Positions 5,828 through 12,431 of a stretch of DNA of 35,507 nucleotides are shown here, one piece after another. The position numbers and the translations under genes were made by a program. Each line of letters begins with the position of its first letter. Position 1 is the first letter of the stretch. Source of the stretch: a virus; IMG/VR virus record IMGVR_UViG_3300007617_000006, positions 1-35,507 of that record, one strand, 5' to 3'. The notes below the pieces were generated by a model. That model was not told where the DNA came from and searched no databases. It worked only from the letters and a program-made list of their open reading frames with translations.

Positions 5828-6486
5828 TAGTTCTCACGCACATTCGTTACTTCTTGGTCAATAACTTCAATGTTGCCGTGATTTGTATCAACGCTTAGGT
5901 TGTCGTAGATTTCTTGTTCGACATCTGTATCAGAGTCTTCAAGTAAATCTAATTCCATTGTTCCGCTAACTTCGATTGTTGCAGACCACTCGATTGTTCG
6001 AGTCAATGCAATATCAAGCGCTTCAGCAATTGAACGAAGTGTTTCTTGGTCATCTGAATCGCCATATGCTTCAGTGATAATATCTTTAACTGCATCAATC
6101 TTGTCTTGAAGAACCGCATTGCGCTTCTGTGTCTGACGAGCATTGTGCAAGTCCCATTCAATAGATGCAACCTTATCTGTTGCATACTCAGGGTCTGAGT
6201 AGCCCTTGATTACTTTGTATGTAACCAAAAGGTTAGCGTTGTATGTATCAGGAACTATTACTGCAGGTGTTGTTGTTTCCATTTTTTCCTCTTTCGTTGT
6301 TGTTATAGGTGGAATTGTAGCATGCTCCACTGACAATAAGGTTGTCTTACGGCCACACGGACATGTGAGTTCTGTCACACCTGACGGGAATCCAAATCCG
6401 TCTGATGATGTTAATTCAATTAAAGAATCACATTCATCTGGGTCGCAGACAAATGTATATTTACTTGATACTAGTTCGTTGGTCAT
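5827..6486 (-). CDS. Zinc-ribbon protein fused in frame to a second domain
   Basis: Two hundred nineteen residues from ATG 6486. Residues 1-55 form a zinc-ribbon-like domain with Cys at CDPDECDSL and CPCGRKTTLL. After a TTTKEEK linker comes a 151-residue part (METTTPAVIV ...) with a Lys/Asp helix and an acidic C-terminal beta region. The linker contains a complete promoter and ribosome-binding site, so the second part could also be made alone from ATG 6282 (CGAAAGAGGA before it). The upstream ATG overlaps the previous stop (ATGA) and sits at the predicted +1 of its own promoter. Function unknown. Confidence 0.6.
   Translation of the reverse strand: MTNELVSSKYTFVCDPDECDSLIELTSSDGFGFPSGVTELTCPCGRKTTLLSVEHATIPPITTTKEEKMETTTPAVIVPDTYNANLLVTYKVIKGYSDPEYATDKVASIEWDLHNARQTQKRNAVLQDKIDAVKDIITEAYGDSDDQETLRSIAEALDIALTRTIEWSATIEVSGTMELDLLEDSDTDVEQEIYDNLSVDTNHGNIEVIDQEVTNVREN
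6314..6335 (-). promoter_or_regulatory. TGTCAG-N10-TACAAT promoter inside the zinc-ribbon ORF
   Basis: TGTCAG 6330-6335, spacer ending TGC (extended -10), TACAAT 6314-6319, then AACGAAAGAGGA before ATG 6282. It is translated in frame as part of the longer protein. Confidence 0.65.
6364..6379. promoter_or_regulatory. CRP/GlxR-like site in coding sequence
   Basis: TGTGAGTTCTGTCACA, centre 52.5 bases from the upstream end of the -10 box at 6314-6319. Confidence 0.55.
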
Positions 6487-6905
6487 CCGAGTATTGTAGC
6501 AGGTTCCACTGACATTTTGGATTGCCACAAAGAGCAATTACGATCAAGGCGGTCCCCAAAAGTTCTAATGTAATCTGATATATCTTCCTTGAATAGAGTC
6601 TGACAAGACTTAACCTTGTCTATTGAAATAAAGACACGGCCATTGTATAGGCCCATGGCACCAATGTTTGTAGGTATCTCTAGGCAACCGTATTCATCTT
6701 GTTCCCAGCCGACGCCCTCTGAGCATACAACTGCATACTTGGGGTCCCCAAATACATTCTTCTCTTCTAGTTCAATTAACAATAAATTATCTATTGTTAG
6801 TTCGCTTGGGTTATTGTATTGTGCTTTTACAATTTCAGTTGCAATGATGGCAAGCTTTTTCCCGTCGAGCACATTGCCAACATATCCTTTAGTTCTATCT
6901 CTCAT
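6483..6905 (-). CDS. Phage protein, unknown function
   Basis: One hundred forty residues, beginning MRDRTKGYVGNVLDGKKLAI. Mixed alpha/beta with several Cys (VVCSEGVGW, KSCQTL, RNCSLW). No family recognised. GAAAGGTATAAC precedes ATG. Its promoter is at 6935 and its stop overlaps the next start. Confidence 0.6.
   Translation of the reverse strand: MRDRTKGYVGNVLDGKKLAIIATEIVKAQYNNPSELTIDNLLLIELEEKNVFGDPKYAVVCSEGVGWEQDEYGCLEIPTNIGAMGLYNGRVFISIDKVKSCQTLFKEDISDYIRTFGDRLDRNCSLWQSKMSVEPATILG
6493..6514 (-). promoter_or_regulatory. TGTCAG-N10-TACAAT promoter for a leaderless start
   Basis: TGTCAG 6509-6514, TGC before TACAAT 6493-6498. Predicted +1 is base 6486, exactly the A of the ATG. Confidence 0.65.
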
Positions 6906-6934
6906 GTTATACCTTTCGTTGTTGTATATGGAGT

Positions 6935-6956
6935 ATTGTACACTACCCCACTGACA
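6935..6956 (-). promoter_or_regulatory. TGTCAG-N10-TACAAT promoter
   Basis: TGTCAG 6951-6956, TACAAT 6935-6940; then CAACGAAAGG and ATG at 6905. Confidence 0.7.
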
Positions 6957-6993
6957 TGCACAAGATAATTCCAGGGATTTTTTATCTCCCTCG

Positions 6994-7009
6994 TATGATA
7001 AAAATCACA
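6994..7009. promoter_or_regulatory. CRP/GlxR-like site
   Basis: TATGATAAAAATCACA, one mismatch to TGTGA-N6-TCACA; centre 61.5 bases from the -10 box. Confidence 0.5.
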
Positions 7010-7064
7010 CCCTCACATATGGGGGCCTGCATAAATATACAATGCAATGCATATTTATTCTTTG

Positions 7065-7138
7065 CGATCCCAACGAGACTTGAACTCGCAACCTCTACCG
7101 TGACAGGGTAGCGCTCTAACCAATTGAGCTATGAGATC
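7065..7138 (-). tRNA. tRNA-Asp (anticodon GTC)
   Basis: Minus-strand cloverleaf of 74 nt: acceptor GATCTCA/TGGGATC with one G-U pair, D-arm with GGTTAGAGC, anticodon stem CTACC/GGTAG around loop CTGTCAC, and T-arm GTTCAAG. Anticodon GTC is at 7102-7104. Discriminator base is G, as expected for Asp. CCA is not encoded. It lies directly after the T-tract of the DUF932-like gene's terminator, so it probably depends on readthrough or its own promoter. Confidence 0.92.
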
Positions 7139-7172
7139 AAAAAAAATATTGAGCAGTTTTAAATCTTGCTCA
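7139..7172 (-). terminator. Rho-independent terminator of the DUF932-like gene
   Basis: Minus-strand TGAGCA/TGCTCA stem with an 11-base loop, then ATATTTTTTTT, ending one base before the tRNA-Asp. Confidence 0.75.
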
Positions 7173-7191
7173 GGATTTTTATTTATTTTTT

Positions 7192-8196
7192 TTAGAAAGT
7201 TGCAACCATGCGATACAACTTATTTTTTTCTGCGGTTAGAACTGGGTCAAACCCTGATGCACCCGCCATAAGTGTTTCGCCATTGCCACGACCTGAACGA
7301 TAGTAATCAAGGCGCTCAGTAAGTGCATTAAACGCACCCCACTTTGTTCCCTTGATTGTAGCGTTAGTAGGTGAGTTATGATAAAGGTCATCAAGCAGAA
7401 CAACTTTGTTCTCCCACTTTTTGATTGCACCCTTAGCATCTTTTTCTGGCTTAGGATAGATTGTCTGAATCAACTTAGAGAATTCAGCATCGGTAATTGC
7501 CTGAGAGTAAAGTGCTTTTGCTTGAACTTCGAATTCATCAAAATATCCAAGAGCAAGCCCAAGAGTTTCACGAGCAACTTGAATGCGACCCTCAACAGAT
7601 TGAGTGTGACGAATCTTGAAAGATTGCTTTGCATTACGCATTGCAAGATTCAATGTGTTTTGGCATACAACACGAACAGGTGTAACGGCTGCCTGAACAG
7701 CAACAGAACCATCGTGTGATGTCCATACGATTAGATATAACTTTGTCTCATCATTGGCACCTTGTGGGTCAAGAACCATTGTGCGAGGAATATCAACAGT
7801 GCCGAATACAACTTTGCCCTTTTTAAGAGAACCCGCAGATTCCCAACGGCAATCAGCATTGGCATCGTGAATTGCATCAGCGAATGCAAACAATTCTTCA
7901 TTCTGAACAGGCTTGTAGCGCTTGCCAACAGTAGCAAGAACATCTATTTCCTTGTTGAATGGGTTATCACGAATCACGAGAGATGCATTAGATACATCAT
8001 TCCAAGATTCTGAGATGTGGTCGGTTAGTGGAGACAAGCGAACATTCCAATTCGCTAACTTTGCTTCTTCAAGCATTGTTGCGGTTGTAACTTCCTCATC
8101 TTGTGTGAAGATACGATTGGCAAGATTATGCCAAGCAGGTGCACCACGAAGAGCAAAAGCAACTTCGCCGTTTTCCATTTCTAGATTATGAGCCAT
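7192..8196 (-). CDS. DUF932-like phage/plasmid protein (TIGR03299 type)
   Basis: Three hundred thirty-four residues, near the usual family length. N-terminal GAPAWHNLANRIF, central RYKPVQNEELFAFADAI and later RVVCQNTLNLA followed by RHTQSVEGRIQ match the DUF932 signatures (AWH, Y-x-x-x-N-E-x-x-F, V-C-x-N-T). The family is common on phages and plasmids and its function is unknown; a link to DNA metabolism has been suggested only by context. CGAAAGGAAAT precedes ATG. Own promoter and terminator make it monocistronic. Confidence 0.8.
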   Translation of the reverse strand: MAHNLEMENGEVAFALRGAPAWHNLANRIFTQDEEVTTATMLEEAKLANWNVRLSPLTDHISESWNDVSNASLVIRDNPFNKEIDVLATVGKRYKPVQNEELFAFADAIHDANADCRWESAGSLKKGKVVFGTVDIPRTMVLDPQGANDETKLYLIVWTSHDGSVAVQAAVTPVRVVCQNTLNLAMRNAKQSFKIRHTQSVEGRIQVARETLGLALGYFDEFEVQAKALYSQAITDAEFSKLIQTIYPKPEKDAKGAIKKWENKVVLLDDLYHNSPTNATIKGTKWGAFNALTERLDYYRSGRGNGETLMAGASGFDPVLTAEKNKLYRMVATF

Positions 8197-8229
8197 GGAT
8201 TTATTTCCTTTCGATTGGTTGTTGATGCA

Positions 8230-8251
8230 ATTATAACAGGTGCCACTGACA
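8230..8251 (-). promoter_or_regulatory. TGTCAG-N10-TATAAT promoter
   Basis: TGTCAG 8246-8251, spacer ending TGT (extended -10), TATAAT 8230-8235; drives the DUF932-like gene. Confidence 0.75.
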
Positions 8252-8289
8252 TTTGTCTATCTTGTTAGAGATATGTCCGAATTGATCCG

Positions 8290-8305
8290 TGTGATAAATC
8301 TCACA
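8290..8305. promoter_or_regulatory. CRP/GlxR-like site
   Basis: TGTGATAAATCTCACA, full match to TGTGA-N6-TCACA; centre 62.5 bases from the -10 box. Confidence 0.65.
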
Positions 8306-8313
8306 AAATTCCA

Positions 8314-8351
8314 GGGTTATCCACAAGCCGTCTTAAACCTGTGGATAACCC
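8314..8351. repeat. 12-bp inverted repeat made of two DnaA boxes
   Basis: GGGTTATCCACA (8314-8325) and TGTGGATAACCC (8340-8351) are perfect inverse copies. Each contains a perfect DnaA box (TTATCCACA). The arms could bind DnaA or form a hairpin in RNA. Confidence 0.6.
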
Positions 8352-8371
8352 CCCACATATGCGGGCAGCTT

Positions 8372-8400
8372 TGCAGTTGAGATCGGATTTCCCAACTGCA
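8372..8400 (-). terminator. Possible terminator hairpin after 8411-8638
   Basis: TGCAGTTG and CAACTGCA, 8-bp perfect stem with a 13-base loop, 10 bases downstream of the gene's stop. No T-run follows. Confidence 0.4.
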
Positions 8401-8410
8401 GCGCCGTGTT

Positions 8411-8638
8411 TTAAATTGTGTTGTATTTATTTACTGTGTGCTCATCAAGAAACATTGCTGTTGTTTTCTTTTTCTTTACGTTATCAAAAACATAAGCATT
8501 TACTTTTCCGCTAAACTTTCGTAGATTAGAATAAACTAATTCAGTTAAATATTCTTTGTCTACACCTTGCTCTGAATAAATAGTTACATCATTCATTTTG
8601 TTTGCGTCGTAGATTTCTACTCTGAAACGATTTGCCAT
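8411..8638 (-). CDS. Small phage protein, unknown function
   Basis: Seventy-five residues (MANRFRVEIYDANKMNDVTI ...). Beta-alpha-beta pattern with a basic KVNAYVFDNVKKKK strand-turn and a C-terminal helix. No family recognised. AAAGGTAATAC precedes the ATG. No TGTCAG promoter is seen in the 99-base gap upstream; a CTCCC-TTCG-GGGA hairpin is. Confidence 0.55.
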   Translation of the reverse strand: MANRFRVEIYDANKMNDVTIYSEQGVDKEYLTELVYSNLRKFSGKVNAYVFDNVKKKKTTAMFLDEHTVNKYNTI

Positions 8639-8737
8639 TGTATTACCTTTGTTAGTAGTTGTCCCCGAAGGGAGAGCAGTTTGGCGACTTACTCAGGTCG
8701 TTTGGGTTCAGGACTTTAGTTCTGCCCCCCAAATTAT

Positions 8738-9154
8738 TTAGAGATAACGAGCAATTTGCTTCATTGTAGAAGCATTTACTGTTTCCTCATCTGTCATTTT
8801 GAGAATTGTGAGAGCATTTGTAATGTCCTCTTTCATCTCGTTGTATTGGTGAGTATGGATTACCTCGAAATCCTTTTCAGGTTCAGCAGGAAAATCTCCA
8901 GCCTTACAAGTAATGTCGAAATCAACATTTAGGTTGTTGTTCCAAGAGCGATAGTTTGTGCGTAGGTTTTCAGCCTTTGAGAAGTTAGCAATAGCCCACT
9001 TTCCAATTTCCTTTTTCCACGCTTCATAAGCCTTTGTGTGCTTTGCTTCATTTGCGGTTTGCTCTTTGTATGTCTTTTCGATTGTAGCAAGACGAGTTTC
9101 TAGTGCCTTGATTACCTTTGGTGTTGCCACCTTTACTGTTATTGCTCTTGTCAT
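8738..9154 (-). CDS. Helical phage protein, unknown function
   Basis: One hundred thirty-eight residues from ATG 9154 (MTRAITVKVATPKVIKALET). Residues about 12-60 are strongly helical and charged, possibly coiled-coil; then NYRSWNNNLNVDFDITCKAGDF-like beta segments and a C-terminal helix. CGAAAGGTAACAC is the ribosome-binding site, which decides this start over an upstream frame start lying inside the promoter. No family recognised. Confidence 0.6.
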   Translation of the reverse strand: MTRAITVKVATPKVIKALETRLATIEKTYKEQTANEAKHTKAYEAWKKEIGKWAIANFSKAENLRTNYRSWNNNLNVDFDITCKAGDFPAEPEKDFEVIHTHQYNEMKEDITNALTILKMTDEETVNASTMKQIARYL

Positions 9155-9191
9155 TTGTGTTACCTTTCGTTGGTTGGTTGTTGTTGGTTGT

Positions 9192-9213
9192 AGTATAGCA
9201 GGGGGGTCTGACA
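9192..9213 (-). promoter_or_regulatory. TGTCAG-N10-TATACT promoter
   Basis: TGTCAG 9208-9213, spacer ending TGC, TATACT 9192-9197; then CAACGAAAGG. No CRP-like site seen upstream. Confidence 0.65.
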
Positions 9214-9319
9214 TTTCCCCGAAGGGAGAGAGTTCTTACTTACGACATTGGGCGAGAACACTCTCTTAAACTGCCCCTGTTTCGTGGCTTAGCACCCGCT
9301 TTGGGTGTGTGCCTCCTTC

Positions 9320-9502
9320 TTATGCGCCTGTTAGGGCGGTGTCGCTAACTGTTGTCCAACGAGTTTCCTTTGTTGGCATTTCTAGCAACACACGCACCGA
9401 GCCAGATGCGTTAGGAATAATCTCTTTGATTACTCCTGTCTTTTTTGACTTTAGGGTGGTGAATAAATCACCGACCTTGTAAGTGTATCCATTTACTGTC
9501 AT
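9320..9502 (-). CDS. Small KOW-like beta-barrel protein
   Basis: Sixty residues from ATG 9502. YTYKVGDLFTTLKSKKTGVI and the following V-x-V-L-L-E strands look like a KOW/SH3-like barrel, a fold often found in RNA- or ribosome-binding proteins. Pattern only; no firm match. GAAAGGAAGC precedes the start. Confidence 0.55.
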   Translation of the reverse strand: MTVNGYTYKVGDLFTTLKSKKTGVIKEIIPNASGSVRVLLEMPTKETRWTTVSDTALTGA

Positions 9503-9527
9503 TTTGCTTCCTTTCTTGTAGGTGAGT

Positions 9528-9549
9528 ATTGTAGCATTAGGGTCTGACA
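9528..9549 (-). promoter_or_regulatory. TGTCAG-N10-TACAAT promoter
   Basis: TGTCAG 9544-9549, spacer ending TGC, TACAAT 9528-9533; then AGAAAGGAAGC. Confidence 0.7.
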
Positions 9550-9587
9550 TTTATCAAGCCCAATCTTATTATTTGAGATACCAAGCG

Positions 9588-9603
9588 TGTGAGTAATCTC
9601 ACA
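9588..9603. promoter_or_regulatory. CRP/GlxR-like site in a longer palindrome
   Basis: TGTGAGTAATCTCACA inside GCGTGTGAG-TAAT-CTCACACGC (9 bp perfect arms). Centre 62.5 bases from the -10 box. Confidence 0.65.
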
Positions 9604-9620
9604 CGCCTGGTTTTTGATCC

Positions 9621-9890
9621 CTAGTTCTCGTATTGTGGAAGCCAAGGGTCTAGGTGGTGAGCATCTACAATAGCGTGTGCAGGTGCGCTATCTTGTCCAC
9701 GCCATGAGATACCTTCAGGTAAGTTAATCTCTCGACCATAGTCCTCGTCATAGTATGCGTCAATAGCATCTATGCAAGGTTGCACCATAGCAACTGGAAC
9801 GGGCGGGTAATGATTACCTTGCAAGTGAATTGCTAATCCCGCTTCCAATCCTAATTCTTCTTCAAGTGCTAACGCTGTTGTGTATCCCAT
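9621..9890 (-). CDS. Conserved actinophage protein (MGYTTALALEEELGLEA family)
   Basis: Eighty-nine residues. The start MGYTTALALEEELGLEAGLA, then GNHYPPVPVAMVQPCIDAID and SAPAHAIVDAHHLDPWLP are familiar as a recurrent actinophage hypothetical protein; function unknown. Two bases separate it from the upstream gene, so the two form an operon. Confidence 0.65.
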   Translation of the reverse strand: MGYTTALALEEELGLEAGLAIHLQGNHYPPVPVAMVQPCIDAIDAYYDEDYGREINLPEGISWRGQDSAPAHAIVDAHHLDPWLPQYEN

Positions 9891-9892
9891 TA

Positions 9893-10117
9893 TTAGTTAC
9901 CTTCCTTAATTGTTACTTCAGCCCAAGTGTTATTTTCATTAGCAAGTGGAATTACATTTGACATTCCAAGTGCGTGTAGTGTTGCACCCTTACACATCTT
10001 TTCGATAGAGTAAGAATCCATAGAGACTAGCGCAGGAAGTAAGTGTGCTGGAATCTTATCCAAGTCAATTACTGCCTCGAACTCAACTGTGTGTGGAACT
10101 TTCATTAGATTAGACAT
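9893..10117 (-). CDS. Small phage protein, unknown function
   Basis: Seventy-four residues (MSNLMKVPHTVEFEAVIDLD ...). An EFEAVIDLDKIPAHLLPAL beta-helix start and one Cys (EKMCKGATLH). No family recognised. CAACGAAAGGTAATAA precedes ATG; promoter at 10147. Confidence 0.6.
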   Translation of the reverse strand: MSNLMKVPHTVEFEAVIDLDKIPAHLLPALVSMDSYSIEKMCKGATLHALGMSNVIPLANENNTWAEVTIKEGN

Positions 10118-10146
10118 TTATTACCTTTCGTTGGTTGGATAAGAGT

Positions 10147-10168
10147 ATTTTACACTAGGCCACTGACA
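10147..10168 (-). promoter_or_regulatory. TGTCAG-N10-TAAAAT promoter
   Basis: TGTCAG 10163-10168, TAAAAT 10147-10152; then CAACGAAAGG. Confidence 0.7.
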
Positions 10169-10201
10169 TTACCTAATCCATTCTCGGCGTGTCGCAGCTT
10201 T

Positions 10202-10217
10202 TGTGAGATTAATCACA
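10202..10217. promoter_or_regulatory. CRP/GlxR-like site
   Basis: TGTGAGATTAATCACA; centre 57.5 bases from the -10 box, out of phase with the other sites. Confidence 0.6.
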
Positions 10218-10230
10218 AATTTTCAGGGTC

Positions 10231-10260
10231 TGTGGATAAACCCCGTAAGCCTGTGTATAA
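10231..10260 (-). promoter_or_regulatory. DnaA-box pair
   Basis: Perfect TGTGGATAA at 10231-10239 and an 8/9 match, TGTGTATAA, at 10252-10260. Confidence 0.4.
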
Positions 10261-10261
10261 C

Positions 10262-10303
10262 CCCCCACATATGGGGGCAGCGGTCCCCTTTTGTCAAGGG
10301 GAC
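10262..10303 (-). terminator. Double hairpin after 10322-10474
   Basis: GTCCCCTT/AAGGGGAC (10283-10303, loop TTGTC) and CCCCC-ACATAT-GGGGG. Similar CATATG-centred hairpins lie in other inter-operon gaps. No T-run, so possibly a non-canonical actinobacterial-type terminator. Confidence 0.45.
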
Positions 10304-10321
10304 ACGCCGTAGGTTACCAGC

Positions 10322-10474
10322 CTATTTATTATCCCAACGATACGGCAAATCATCCTGGCCATCTCTATCGATATCTATTTTAGAACTATGCAACATATAC
10401 ACCGTTAATACAATCGGTGAAATTAAAAACATAATTAATATGATTCCGATCAAGGATCCGATTAGGTCCGTCAT
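10322..10474 (-). CDS. Tiny membrane protein
   Basis: Fifty residues. One transmembrane helix at 4-27 (LIGSLIGIILIMFLISPIVL), then a polar acidic tail with DRDGQDDLPYRWD. ATG overlaps the GP88 stop (ATGA). Function unknown. Confidence 0.55.
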   Translation of the reverse strand: MTDLIGSLIGIILIMFLISPIVLTVYMLHSSKIDIDRDGQDDLPYRWDNK

Positions 10475-11190
10475 TTTTTACTCGCAGAAAATCTAATATC
10501 CGCTTTACCATAAACACATAGGCCACATGAAACACATGCGGACCCTGCATTGCTAATAAGTGGAATTGATTTCATATTCTCTGGACACTTAGCGCCAGGC
10601 TTGCCAGTCAATTCTTTCATTGTGTCTTCGGTTGAAGCGAATGTCTTGCCTAGGTAGGCCAGGCGGACTTGAGAATTCTTTTTTAAATCGAATGCTATTT
10701 CTTTATTCTCGTCGTCGGTGGAATAGTAAAGAGATAAGTTAGATACATCCTTAAGAATAAGCGCTGCAGACTTTACACGTGTGTAAACCCAAAATTGAAC
10801 ATCCGCATGCTCATTGATTACATTCTTCCATGCATAAGTATAGAAATCATTGAAGAAATCCCCGTCCCAGTGGATACGGAATAACATAGGGGCGTCTTTC
10901 TTTACACAATCAGCCTTGAAATCAATAATCATTTCATTAAGCAATTGATACATGGTCTCCATGTCTGCATTGCGTAGGAGCTCCCAATTGTGGAGCAGGT
11001 TAACCTTTACGCCCTTGAAGAGCTTTTCAAGCTTGCCTGCATAGCAAACACTTTCGCAGATACTCGTAGCGCCAGGACATGAATAGTCTTTTCCTGCAGG
11101 TAATCCGAACGTGTTAGCAATTGCGGCTTGCTTTCCATTTTTTGTGACAAGGTTAGCCACCTTTCTATCATTAGAACGTTTAAGTTTCAT
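10471..11190 (-). CDS. GP88-family phage protein
   Basis: Two hundred thirty-nine residues from ATG 11190. The order is that of mycobacteriophage gene-product-88 proteins: KQAAIANTFGLPAGKDYSCP, ATSICESVCYAGKLEK, FRIHWDGDFFNDFYTYAW, then C-terminal GAKCPENMKSIPL and GSACVSCGLCVYGKADI. The Cys pairs may hold a metal or iron-sulfur cluster; function unknown. Earlier in-frame starts are rejected because this ATG lies one base from the predicted +1 of its promoter and fits the usual family N-terminus. CCCCC precedes it, so it is probably leaderless. Confidence 0.85.
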   Translation of the reverse strand: MKLKRSNDRKVANLVTKNGKQAAIANTFGLPAGKDYSCPGATSICESVCYAGKLEKLFKGVKVNLLHNWELLRNADMETMYQLLNEMIIDFKADCVKKDAPMLFRIHWDGDFFNDFYTYAWKNVINEHADVQFWVYTRVKSAALILKDVSNLSLYYSTDDENKEIAFDLKKNSQVRLAYLGKTFASTEDTMKELTGKPGAKCPENMKSIPLISNAGSACVSCGLCVYGKADIRFSASKK

Positions 11191-11197
11191 GGGGGTA

Positions 11198-11219
11198 ATT
11201 ATAGCGTTGGCCACTGACA
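11198..11219 (-). promoter_or_regulatory. TGTCAG-N10-TATAAT promoter for near-leaderless GP88
   Basis: TGTCAG 11214-11219, TATAAT 11198-11203; predicted +1 at 11191, one base before the ATG. Confidence 0.7.
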
Positions 11220-11221
11220 TA

Positions 11222-11431
11222 TTAGTAATCCTCATCCATGCCATGGCCAGCAGACGCAAGAGCGTCCGAATCAGCCCAGCCACCAATTTCATAGAATTCC
11301 ATTTCTTCGGAATCATAGCATTCGGCGCAGGTATAGTCATCGCCATAAATTTCATATTCTTCAACAGAATCAAAAGTTGCGGTATCGCCACAAATTTCAT
11401 AGTTCAAGCAAGCGACGGTAAATAATTCCAT
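11222..11431 (-). CDS. Acidic Cys-containing phage protein
   Basis: Sixty-nine residues, very acidic, Tyr-rich (EEYEIYGDDYTCAECYDSEE). CAEC with earlier Cys (ACLNYEICG) could bind zinc. Unknown function. CGAAAGAGG precedes ATG, promoter at 11462. It ends two bases before the GP88 promoter's TGTCAG box. Confidence 0.55.
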   Translation of the reverse strand: MELFTVACLNYEICGDTATFDSVEEYEIYGDDYTCAECYDSEEMEFYEIGGWADSDALASAGHGMDEDY

Positions 11432-11461
11432 GAGGAACCTCTTTCGTTGGTAGTTGAGAGA

Positions 11462-11483
11462 ATTATAGCAGGATAGACTGACA
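11462..11483 (-). promoter_or_regulatory. TGTCAG-N10-TATAAT promoter
   Basis: TGTCAG 11478-11483, spacer ending TGC, TATAAT 11462-11467; then CAACGAAAGAGG. Confidence 0.75.
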
Positions 11484-11510
11484 TTTCCTAATCGACACGC
11501 AAATTTCCAG

Positions 11511-11526
11511 GGTGATTTACATCACA
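11511..11526. promoter_or_regulatory. CRP/GlxR-like site
   Basis: GGTGATTTACATCACA; centre 51.5 bases from the -10 box. Confidence 0.5.
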
Positions 11527-11581
11527 TCATAACGACACGCCCGACCCCGCACATATGGGGGCGCAGCTGCATATTTATGCG

Positions 11582-11716
11582 CTACTCTGAATATTTATTT
11601 TTATGTTTGATCTTGCGTGTGTATTTTTTTTTATTGCGAACAGGTTGCGCCGCATTACTGCGACGCAATTCCTGAATGCGTTTAACTTTATCTCGTAGAG
11701 AGTTTTGGAATGACAT
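11582..11716 (-). CDS. Tiny highly basic protein
   Basis: Forty-four residues with about 16 Lys/Arg (RDKVKRIQELRRSNAAQ, then NKKKYTRKIKHKNK). Likely nucleic-acid binding if expressed. It overlaps the end of the upstream gene by 29 bases in another frame; the ribosome-binding site (GAG) is weak. Confidence 0.4.
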   Translation of the reverse strand: MSFQNSLRDKVKRIQELRRSNAAQPVRNKKKYTRKIKHKNKYSE

Positions 11717-11882
11717 AATTACTCGCTTCATAGAATTTAGTTACATTGAAATTAGGATTTTCGTTTGCACACAATTCCGCAAAATCTAAAACCATTTTAG
11801 AAAATACAGCAGGGTGCGTTTTGTTTGAGTTATAGTTTAGAATTTCAGCGATTGCCTCAAAGTGTTTGCGTGTCATTGTCAT
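11688..11882 (-). CDS. Small actinophage protein (RKHF..IAEIL family)
   Basis: Sixty-four residues (MTMTRKHFEAIAEILNYN ... FAELCANENPNFNVTKFYEA). Its pattern K-H-[FY]-x-x-I-A-E-I-L ... D-F-A-x-x-F/C-A-x-[DE]-N-P is a recurrent small actinophage protein of unknown function. A divergent paralogue is at 12810-12980. ATG overlaps the upstream stop (ATGA). Confidence 0.6.
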   Translation of the reverse strand: MTMTRKHFEAIAEILNYNSNKTHPAVFSKMVLDFAELCANENPNFNVTKFYEASNYVIPKLSTR

Positions 11883-12088
11883 TTTACAGTTACGACCTTT
11901 CTTTCCTCACGATAGAAGTGGCGAGTGAAACATTTCATTTCTGAATTGTAAATATTTACAGTTGAGAATTCGTTAGCAAATCCCCAATCAGTAAATGCAA
12001 AGAAATCTTTCCACGCATCAAATTCGCTTGCGTAGTCTTGTTGCCAGTGTGGTGCATTTCCGTCATAAGATAAAGTTATTTTATACAT
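11879..12088 (-). CDS. Small phage protein, unknown function
   Basis: Sixty-nine residues (MYKITLSYDGNAPHWQQDYA ...), aromatic-rich alpha/beta unit. No family recognised. GGGAG precedes ATG. It overlaps the upstream gene by eight bases and the next start by four. Confidence 0.55.
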   Translation of the reverse strand: MYKITLSYDGNAPHWQQDYASEFDAWKDFFAFTDWGFANEFSTVNIYNSEMKCFTRHFYREERKVVTVK

Positions 12089-12224
12089 TGTCGCTCTCCC
12101 AATCTAGTGTTACGCATTCGCATTTTGTTATTTCGATTGTATTTCCTTTTTGCCATACAGTTGCGAGAGTATCGCAATTATCGCAAAGGAAAATCCCGTC
12201 AAGGCTATCTTTAACCATTCCCAT
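12081..12224 (-). CDS. Small zinc-ribbon-like protein
   Basis: Forty-seven residues. FLCDNCDTLATVWQKGN and then KCECVTLDW give two Cys pairs separated by a beta hairpin, a minimal zinc-ribbon pattern. GGTTGGTGAATAA precedes the ATG, which lies immediately before the stop of the gene upstream. Function unknown. Confidence 0.55.
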   Translation of the reverse strand: MGMVKDSLDGIFLCDNCDTLATVWQKGNTIEITKCECVTLDWESDNV

Positions 12225-12431
12225 TTATTCACCAACCTTTACTGCGATTGTTGCGAATTTATTTCGCAGACCGCCTGTGCGGATTTCGATTAAAAACGCT
12301 TCGGTTTTTTCGCCATACCAAATTGCTGGGCGTGGTTCAGCAGATACGATTTCGCCTGAAAAGTGGCGAGAGTTTGAGCGGTAAGTCTTGCCGATTAGCA
12401 AGTTTTCGATTGTGTATAGTTTAGTTGCCAT
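12225..12431 (-). CDS. Small beta-rich phage protein
   Basis: Sixty-eight residues from ATG 12431 (MATKLYTIENLLIGKTYRSN), preferred to a GTG at 12440 because GAGGG is then eight bases away. VSAEPRPAIWYGEKTEAFLI and KFATIAVKVGE suggest an SH3-like barrel. No family recognised. Promoter at 12467. Confidence 0.6.
   Translation of the reverse strand: MATKLYTIENLLIGKTYRSNSRHFSGEIVSAEPRPAIWYGEKTEAFLIEIRTGGLRNKFATIAVKVGE

Noticed and set aside
9155-9214. Upstream ATG giving an N-terminal extension (MSDPP...) of the 8738 gene, and similar ones at 9550 and 3889
   Set aside because: These ATGs are part of the ATGTCAG promoter box and lie upstream of the predicted transcription start; the internal ATGs have good ribosome-binding sites.
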